From NCBI RefSeq assembly GCF_902804485.1, contig NZ_CADCST010000099.1, forward strand, positions 1 to 49,107: 49,107 nt of DNA, in the 5' to 3' direction. This DNA comes from Flavobacterium collinsii. Its GTDB lineage: Bacteria; Bacteroidota; Bacteroidia; Flavobacteriales; Flavobacteriaceae. Position numbers and translations under genes: made by a program. The notes beneath the pieces are model-generated. The model had not been told where the DNA came from. It was given only the letters and a program-made list of their open reading frames with translations, and ran no database searches. This document shows, in pieces, positions 44,809 through 49,107 of this stretch; position 1 is the first letter of the stretch; each line of letters opens with the position of its first letter.

Positions 44809-45675
44809 ATGACAAAAAAGGAAAATAATCCTACTAAATCTCTAAAAATTCCCCGGTTTATTATTGTATCCGCTAAAATTTGCGCCTTTTTTTCGACAAA
44901 ACTGGTTACCTCATATGCTGCAAAACTTTTCACAACCCCAATAAAACATAAGGTTCCAAAACGCGAACTGGAGATGGAGCAAAAAAGTATTCAAAAAACG
45001 ATTTATGTTCCCGCAATTAATAAAAGTGTTGTTACCTACGAGTATGGAAAAAGCGACCACAAAATTTTACTGGTACACGGCTGGTCAGGAAGAGGCACTC
45101 AATTATTCAAAATAGCCGATGAACTTTTAAAAAATGGTTATTCGACTGTAAGTTTTGATGCTCCGGCACATGGAAAATCTGAAGGAAAAAGTACTATAAT
45201 GTCTGAATTTATTGCTTCTATTTTAGAAATCGAAAAACAATTTGGCCCCTTTGAATTTGCTATAGGTCACTCCTTAGGCGGAATGTCGGTTCTAAATGCA
45301 ATCAAAGACGGCTTACAGGTAAAAAAAGCAATAATAATTGGCAGTGGTGATATTGTACAGGATATACTGGACGATTTTGTCGCAAAACTGGAATTGAAAC
45401 AAGAAATCAGTGAACGTATGCGTGCCCATTTTGAAGAGAAATACCAAGTAAAAATGGATGACTTTTCAGCCTATAAAGCCGCTAAAAAAGTTAAAATACC
45501 AGTACTGGTAATTCACGATCACGATGACCCTGAAGTTTCAGTAAAAGCCGGAATTCACATTCACAAACAACTGGAAAACGGAACTTTGCATTTAACAGAA
45601 GGTTTAGGACACCGAAAAATACTAGGCAATCAAAATGTCATCAAAAAAACACTAGATTTCATCAAAACATCTTAA
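44809..45675 (+). CDS. Alpha/beta hydrolase fold protein
   Basis: 288 aa, cytoplasmic or weakly membrane-associated (a hydrophobic stretch at ~15-30 is not a clean signal peptide). Core motifs are KILLVHGWSGRGTQ (oxyanion region), FDAPAHGKSEG, the nucleophile elbow GHSLGG with Ser155, a likely Asp in HDHDDPEVS and the His in GLGHRKIL. The substrate cannot be told from sequence. It is divergent from glgA and 48 bp upstream of the endonuclease III-family gene, with which it may be co-transcribed. Confidence 0.85.
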   Translation: MTKKENNPTKSLKIPRFIIVSAKICAFFSTKLVTSYAAKLFTTPIKHKVPKRELEMEQKSIQKTIYVPAINKSVVTYEYGKSDHKILLVHGWSGRGTQLFKIADELLKNGYSTVSFDAPAHGKSEGKSTIMSEFIASILEIEKQFGPFEFAIGHSLGGMSVLNAIKDGLQVKKAIIIGSGDIVQDILDDFVAKLELKQEISERMRAHFEEKYQVKMDDFSAYKAAKKVKIPVLVIHDHDDPEVSVKAGIHIHKQLENGTLHLTEGLGHRKILGNQNVIKKTLDFIKTS

Positions 45676-45723
45676 TTTTGTGATAGTTACATTTTATATT
45701 ATTTAATTCTAAAGAAAATAAAA

Positions 45724-46368
45724 ATGAACTTATTTGGAGAGACAACCGAATGGGAAACAAAACTTGAACCCATTTTAAGTAAATACAAAGGCAAGAGACA
45801 TCCTTTAGAATATCAAAACACCTATCAATTACTGGTCATGGTGGTTCTATCTGCTCAGGATTCTGATGCCAATATCAATAAAATTGCGCCGGCTTTATTT
45901 GAAAAGTATCCAACTCTGAAAAGTCTCTCCGAAACCGATTCGGAAACTTTCATTCCTTACATAAGCAAGGTTCGAAATTACCCTACAAAAGCACAATGGC
46001 TTCTGGAAATTGCAAAAACCCTTCAAAATGATAATGCTATTCCATTAACTATGAAAGAATTGACAGCTTTAAAAGGAATTGGAAGAAAATCGGCCAATGT
46101 CATTCTCCGCGAAACACATCAGCCTGCAGAAGGCATTATTGCCGATTTACATGTCATTCGTGTTGCTCCAAGAATTGGAATTATCAAAGAGAGTAAAGAT
46201 GGAAATAAAATAGAAAAAGACCTTATGCAGGTTTTACCTAAATCTATTTGGTCTGAAATCGGGATGGCAATTTCTTTTCTGGGACGAGAAACCTGTAGAC
46301 CCAAACCTAAATGCGAAGAATGTCTAATTGTAGATTCCTGTCATTACTTCGCAACTGAAATAGCTTAG
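45724..46368 (+). CDS. Endonuclease III-family DNA glycosylase/AP lyase
   Basis: 214 aa, normal length for Nth-type enzymes. The helix-hairpin-helix LKGIGRKSANVIL contains catalytic Lys122, and Asp141 lies in IIADLHVIRVAPRIGI, equivalent to the catalytic Asp of Nth. The C-terminal CRPKPKCEECLIVDSC gives the four cysteines of the [4Fe-4S] cluster. It removes oxidised pyrimidines and nicks abasic sites. The context before Asp is ADLH rather than the usual VDTH, so this may be a specialised paralogue of the housekeeping nth. Confidence 0.88.
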   Translation: MNLFGETTEWETKLEPILSKYKGKRHPLEYQNTYQLLVMVVLSAQDSDANINKIAPALFEKYPTLKSLSETDSETFIPYISKVRNYPTKAQWLLEIAKTLQNDNAIPLTMKELTALKGIGRKSANVILRETHQPAEGIIADLHVIRVAPRIGIIKESKDGNKIEKDLMQVLPKSIWSEIGMAISFLGRETCRPKPKCEECLIVDSCHYFATEIA

Positions 46369-46374
46369 AAATGG

Positions 46375-46809
46375 CTATTTTCTCCGGGTATCGATCAGGT
46401 AGATAATTTTCCAAGTATCTTTTTCTTTAAACAAAGTAAATGTATTTACTCCTGAATGACTCAATTTATCATTCACATAAAACTGATAGGGTGCCCAAAC
46501 ATGTGCTATTGTTCCTTCAATTTGAATATTGTAACTTAAAATCTTTTCAGAAAATTTAATATTAGATGGAATTGTAGCAATTGATTTGTAGAATTTACCA
46601 GAGTTCTCCTCTGTAAGTTTGTTTCCTTTAACCAAACTCTCACTAATAGACTGCAACACTACCTTATCTGCACAAACAGATTTCATTCTTACGGTATCTC
46701 TCTCATGAAATCCTTCAAAAAAGGTTTCGATACTCTGCCGAACTTCCTGTTGCTGTGCATTTACAATTAGTCCTAAAAATAACAAAATCACTGTGTAAAA
46801 TTCCTTCAT
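46375..46809 (-). CDS. Exported NTF2/SnoaL-like protein
   Basis: 144 aa from the ATG at 46809 (a TTG two codons earlier is also in frame). Signal peptide ending IVNAQ. The mature part has the NTF2-like cone-fold pattern: QSIETFFEGFHERDTVRMKSVCADKVVL, IAHVWAPYQFYVNDKLSHSGVNTFTLFKEKDTWKIIYLIDTRR. Such DUF4440/SnoaL-like proteins are small-ligand binding or enzymatic scaffolds; the function is unknown. It converges on the endonuclease III gene, whose stop codon lies 6 bp away, and sits 15 bp downstream of the DUF1569 gene. Confidence 0.75.
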   Translation of the reverse strand: MKEFYTVILLFLGLIVNAQQQEVRQSIETFFEGFHERDTVRMKSVCADKVVLQSISESLVKGNKLTEENSGKFYKSIATIPSNIKFSEKILSYNIQIEGTIAHVWAPYQFYVNDKLSHSGVNTFTLFKEKDTWKIIYLIDTRRK

Positions 46810-46824
46810 AGACAAAATATAAAA

Positions 46825-47277
46825 TTAAACTCCAAATTGACTCAGATGATGCTCCAGGTGTTTAGCAAACATATTACTCCATTCTGTCGCAGTTAACCTA
46901 CCAAAAGAATGCGATTCTTTACCGTCGAAATCTTTTTTACCCAACAATTGCGTTTTATTAATGTAAGCAATTAATCTATCTCTTTCAAGATCGAAATCAC
47001 GACTATCATTTATAATAAATTGAGATGCAGTGGGATTATTATGTTTATATGGTGTCTCACTTACCACCTTACTTTTAACCAATGTCTTTAAAATAAACTT
47101 CAAAAAGAAACCTGGTTTTGGATGAATATCGTCGTAAACCATCTCATAGGAAACATTGCAATGTGCCAGCATTTGCGCCACATCCATTTTCCCCCAAAGA
47201 CCTTTTGATTCCGGTTCAAGCAAATTGATACGCTTTACAAACTCATCACAATCTTCCTTTAAAAAAACATTTTTCAT
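46825..47277 (-). CDS. DUF1569 (DinB-like) protein
   Basis: 150 aa, cytoplasmic. Blocks resembling DUF1569 of the DinB/YfiT four-helix-bundle superfamily: FVKRINLLEPESKGLWGKMDVAQMLAHCNVSYEMV near the N-terminus and HSFGRLTATEWSNMFAKHLEHHLSQFGV at the C-terminus. The spaced His residues (AHC, HSFG, HLEHH) could form the metal site of the fold. The biochemical role is unknown. Probably co-transcribed with the exported NTF2-like gene 15 bp downstream. Confidence 0.82.
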   Translation of the reverse strand: MKNVFLKEDCDEFVKRINLLEPESKGLWGKMDVAQMLAHCNVSYEMVYDDIHPKPGFFLKFILKTLVKSKVVSETPYKHNNPTASQFIINDSRDFDLERDRLIAYINKTQLLGKKDFDGKESHSFGRLTATEWSNMFAKHLEHHLSQFGV

Positions 47278-47598
47278 TGCATCTTATTATTAATAAATTA
47301 GTTAAAAATCTTGAAGTAAAAATATAAAAATTTCGAAATAAAGTGTAATTATTAAATCCAAATTAGAAAAATTTAAAATTTCAATTGTACGCCGCCTCGC
47401 AGTTCCTGCGGGACAATTGTAACAATCTTAATTTAACCGCGCCAAGAGGACAGTGTAAAAAAGGATAAAAGCACAAAGTTCGCAAAGCCATGATTATAAA
47501 CTTTACGAACTTTATGCAAATCTTTGCGAATTTAATTTATCTATCTCTGTCATCATTCAAAAAAACAAAGATGGAGAAACCTTCCCGCTTAATCTTTA
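47278..47598. other. 320-bp intergenic gap with interspersed-repeat remnants
   Basis: It contains an inverted pair TTCGCAAAG (47479-47487)/CTTTGCGAA (47522-47530) within a CACAAAGTTCGCAAAG...CTTTACGAACTTTATGC segment. A CCTCGCAGTTCCTGCGGGAC palindrome-like remnant lies near 47393-47412. Both look like decayed dispersed repeats of the kind common in Flavobacterium. No gene is seen. Confidence 0.5.
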
Positions 47599-48591
47599 CT
47601 AATTTATCGGGGTGTATTGTGAAACAACTTGATCAATTCTACCAAAAACAGACTCTCCCTTGCTGTTTTTCATTTCGATTTCTATTCGGTCACCAAAAAT
47701 CATAAACGGTGTCGAAGCTTTTCCATCTTTAATAATCTCCAAACAGCGTACTTCAGCCAAACAACTTGAACCATCAAGACTTCCTTTGTTGGCAACTGTA
47801 CCGGAACCAATAATTGTTCCTGCCATTAAAGAACGTGATTTAGCAGCATGTGAAATCAATTGACCAAAATCAAAAACCATATCAACTCCCGCATTTGGTG
47901 ATCCAATTTTTTGCTTATTTAAAACCGATATAAGCGGCAAATGCACTTTACCTCCATCCCAAGCAGTTTCTAATTCGTCTGGTGTAACAGCGACAGGACT
48001 AAAAGCTGTCCAAGGTTTTGATTGGTAAAAACCAAATTGCTTTGCCAATTCATTAGGAATTAAATTTCTAAGTGACACATCATTTACCAATGCAATCAAT
48101 TTTATGTGTTCTTTTGCATTTGTCGCATTGATACCCGCAGGGACATCATCTGTAATAACTGCAACTTCCGATTCAAAATCAATTCCCCATTCTTCATTTT
48201 CTATCAAAATATCATCGTTTGCACCAATAAAAGCATCCGAAGCTCCCATATACAGCAAAGGATCAGTCCAGAAAGTCTCCGGCAATTCTGCATTACGCGC
48301 CTTGCGCACCAATTCTACATGCGTAACATAAGCACTTCCGTCTGCCCAATGATAAGCTCGCGGAATGGGAGCCATAACATTATTAGCCTCAAATACAAAG
48401 GCATTTTCCAATTTATCTTCTTGTAATTCTTGAAATACAAATTCCAATTTTGGTTTGATGACATTCCAATCATCCAATGCATTTTGCATAGTTTTGGCGA
48501 TTTCCGTTACCAAAACTGCTTTTGTCAATGCTCTATTTACTACTACCAATTGTCCGTCGCGGGATCCATCCTTTAGAGTGGCTAATTTCAT
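47599..48591 (-). CDS. Fumarylacetoacetate hydrolase-family protein
   Basis: 330 aa. The N-terminus (MKLATLKDGSRDGQLVVVNRAL) and the core YMGASDAFIGANDDI, WGIDFESEVAVITDDVPAG, IKLIALVNDVSLRNLIPNELAKQFGFYQSKPWTAFSPVAV and LMAGTIIGSGTVANKGS are characteristic of the FAH superfamily form found in Bacteroidota. Acidic metal ligands fall in FESE and NDVS. It probably cleaves a beta-diketone such as fumarylacetoacetate at the end of tyrosine catabolism. No tyrosine-pathway neighbour is complete in the window, so the exact substrate is inferred. Confidence 0.88.
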   Translation of the reverse strand: MKLATLKDGSRDGQLVVVNRALTKAVLVTEIAKTMQNALDDWNVIKPKLEFVFQELQEDKLENAFVFEANNVMAPIPRAYHWADGSAYVTHVELVRKARNAELPETFWTDPLLYMGASDAFIGANDDILIENEEWGIDFESEVAVITDDVPAGINATNAKEHIKLIALVNDVSLRNLIPNELAKQFGFYQSKPWTAFSPVAVTPDELETAWDGGKVHLPLISVLNKQKIGSPNAGVDMVFDFGQLISHAAKSRSLMAGTIIGSGTVANKGSLDGSSCLAEVRCLEIIKDGKASTPFMIFGDRIEIEMKNSKGESVFGRIDQVVSQYTPIN

Positions 48592-49077
48592 ATGATTAAT
48601 ATATTATTTGGTTAATTCAACAATTACAAGTCCATTAGAAGTCTTATAAATGCAAAAAAACAGAAAAAAAGCTTTAAATTTTGAATAATTATTATTTTAT
48701 GTTTTATCAAAATTAGTTCAATTCTAACAATCTACAAAACCATTATTAAAATTTATAGTAGTCTTATCTTTCCTCTTTAATGAGTTTGCTAAACTTTTCT
48801 TTTGCTCTCCAAGTCACGAAGATGCAAAGTACATTTCAATCAGATACTGTTAAACTTTTTTAAGTAATTCCGTTAGGAGTCTAATATTGGCAACCACAGG
48901 TAACACCTCACAACCTGCCCACCATAAAGGTGTCCCGTAAGGACTACACTATCAAGCAGCATAAAAAAACATAAGATTAACCAAAGAATACAGGATCAGT
49001 ACAAAATCCGGATCAAGAACAAAACCTGGGGAGGAATGTCAAAATAAAATTAGAAATTTGTAATCTAAGAATTAGAT
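48592..49077. other. ~490-bp intergenic gap, dispersed-repeat remnants only
   Basis: No gene is recognisable. The words CGTTAGGAGTCTAATATTGG and TGTCCCGTAAGGACTACA (48870-48950) resemble a dispersed repeat family of Flavobacterium; AAGTCACGAAGATGCAAAGT (48811-48830) resembles another. The first lines are very A+T-rich and probably hold the promoter of the fumarylacetoacetate hydrolase-family gene, but I cannot pick out clear boxes. Confidence 0.35.
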
Positions 49078-49107
49078 ATGACACCTATAGAGCTTTTAAA
49101 ATTTATG
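49078..49107 (+). CDS. Possible start of a gene running off the right edge
   Basis: ATG at 49078 followed by ten open codons (MTPIELLKFM) to the end of the window. The residue pattern is protein-like (amphipathic helix start), but ten codons prove little. The gene would be divergent from the fumarylacetoacetate hydrolase-family gene. The identity cannot be told. Confidence 0.3.
   Translation, partial: MTPIELLKFM

Overview
The window looks like chromosomal DNA of a Flavobacterium-like member of the Bacteroidota. The evidence is low G+C, type IX secretion (T9SS) genes (porQ, PorP/SprF, CHU_C-type cargo), promoters of the TTTG...TAnnTTTG type, a porQ-cmk-lon neighbourhood, a bacterial glycogen operon, and many short interspersed intergenic repeats. 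I see no rRNA, tRNA, CRISPR array, integrase or intact IS element.

Region 1 (1-17.5 kb) is an accessory surface-protein locus. Two paralogous T9SS type B (CHU_C) surface proteins lie on the minus strand: one of more than 1,721 aa running off the left edge and one of 823 aa. A PorP/SprF-OmpA operon follows, then a divergent two-component pair: a propeller/Y_Y_Y/LytS-type histidine kinase and a LytTR response regulator. Both surface-protein genes and the PorP/SprF operon are preceded by the same three-copy direct-repeat array. Copies sit 20 and 21 bp apart and exactly 30 bp from a TAnnTTTG-like -7 box. A fourth array with the same geometry and a fifth related one lie in the 1 kb non-coding gap beside the regulator. 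The fifth heads a candidate ~200-nt RNA that ends in a clear intrinsic terminator. I infer a local LytTR regulon that co-expresses an adhesin pair with its own secretion partner, plus one or two small RNAs or peptides. The large protein carries a 3 x 693-bp higher-order tandem repeat.

Region 2 (17.5-22.1 kb) holds a small membrane protein, a secreted cupin/MRJP-like fusion and an exported alpha-acetolactate decarboxylase, likely one operon, then a lipoprotein of uncertain function. Region 3 (22.1-29.4 kb) is core: nucleoside permease, cmk, two YkuD-like L,D-transpeptidase paralogues, porQ and lon. Region 4 (29.6-34.5 kb) is an ECF-type sigma factor with an overlapping putative anti-sigma gene, two exported adhesin-like beta-repeat proteins and a serine hydrolase with TPRs. 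Region 5 (34.8-44.7 kb) is a UMF1-type MFS transporter flanked by two inverted copies of a MITE-like element, an M48 lipoprotein protease, and the glgA-glgC-glgB-GH31 glycogen/alpha-glucan cluster. Region 6 (44.8-49.1 kb) contains an alpha/beta hydrolase, an endonuclease III-family protein, an NTF2-like exported protein, a DUF1569 protein, a fumarylacetoacetate-hydrolase-family enzyme and possibly the first ten codons of another gene at the right edge.

All family assignments come from reading motifs and remembered family features. No database search was run.
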